64,000 bases of DNA from Cinclus cinclus. Lineage: Eukaryota > Chordata > Aves > Passeriformes > Cinclidae. The stretch covers positions 682,001 to 746,000 of the forward strand of contig NC_085081.1 of NCBI RefSeq assembly GCF_963662255.1, written 5' to 3'. Below, one piece after another: positions 63,685-64,000 of the stretch. Below the pieces are notes generated by a model. It was not told the origin of the DNA and made no database searches. It saw only the letters and a program-made list of their open reading frames with translations. Every line of letters begins with the position of its first letter. The stretch's first letter is position 1. A program made the translations under genes and the position numbers.

Positions 63685-64000
63685 CTGGGGGGTGGTGGGG
63701 AGAAGAAAAACAAAATTCCAGAATCCCAAAAATTCCACCAAAAAAAAAAAAAAAAAAAAAAAAATGGGCGAAAATCGGAGGAGAAATGGCGGAAATTTGG
63801 GATTTTTAAAGGGAAAAAGAAACAAAATTCACCCAAAAAATCCACCCTGGGGGTGTGAAATTTGGGAAAATGGATCCAAAATACCCGAAATTTCTCGGAT
63901 CCCAAAAATTCCTGAAATTCCCAACCAAAAATTTGGGCCGAAACGGGGAAAAAATGGCGAAAATCGGAGGGAAAATGGCGGAAATTTGGGAATTTTTTAA
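63685..64000. other. RUSF1 intron at window edge
   Basis: Pyrimidine tract of the exon acceptor (minus strand), a poly-A run at about 63739-63764, then degenerate AAATTTGGGA/GGCGGAAAT sequence. No further exon is recognised. Confidence 0.6.

Noticed and set aside
1..64000. tRNA, rRNA, retroviral or LINE/SINE remnants
   Set aside because: I saw no cloverleaf with A and B boxes, no gag/pol-like peptides, no LTR pair and no recognisable transposon tail. Weak remnants could be missed without a search.

Overview
This is eukaryotic nuclear DNA from a vertebrate. It reads best as one of the gene-dense, GC-rich microchromosomes of a bird; that is inferred from gene content, very short exons in compact genes, and introns made almost wholly of short tandem arrays. 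Six genes are traced from start to stop (one start codon uncertain to a few codons, one frame broken by a probable missing base), one lacks a proven 5' end, and one runs off the right edge. Exons were found by joining GT/AG splice sites in phase and comparing the product with remembered human proteins; no search was run.

Layout, left to right: a possible terminal exon of an unknown gene (1082-1124); PRODH2 (+, 2607-11994), hydroxyproline dehydrogenase; MAZ (+, 14635-19976), a six-zinc-finger transcription factor with an apparent one-base frameshift in a C-rich tract of exon 2; a 200-base run of N (20707-20906); SLX1 (-, 21506-24445), structure-specific endonuclease subunit; BOLA2 (+, 25080-27204), head-to-head with SLX1 across about 630 bp; GDPD3 (+, 28085-41012), glycerophosphodiester phosphodiesterase family; SLC5A2 (+, 42609-60292), the SGLT2-type sodium/glucose cotransporter with 15 coding exons; and the last three coding exons of RUSF1 (-, 60900-63684), tail-to-tail with SLC5A2. 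MAZ, SLX1/BOLA2, GDPD3, SLC5A2 and RUSF1 all lie on human 16p11.2, and SLC5A2/RUSF1 are also convergent neighbours there; PRODH2 is on human 19q13.

The genes do not form a pathway. PRODH2 and SLC5A2 are both kidney-type metabolic genes, but the grouping is inherited synteny. The unusual part is the non-coding DNA: nearly every intron carries its own private minisatellite. Several arrays are built from recognisable transcription-factor motifs (SRF CArG plus YY1, ZNF143/STAF plus ETS, TCACGTGA E-boxes, ATTTGCAT octamers). Others form inverted repeats of kilobase scale, or have copied parts of SLC5A2 exons 6 and 13. Most long open frames here are artefacts of these stop-poor arrays and are not annotated as genes.
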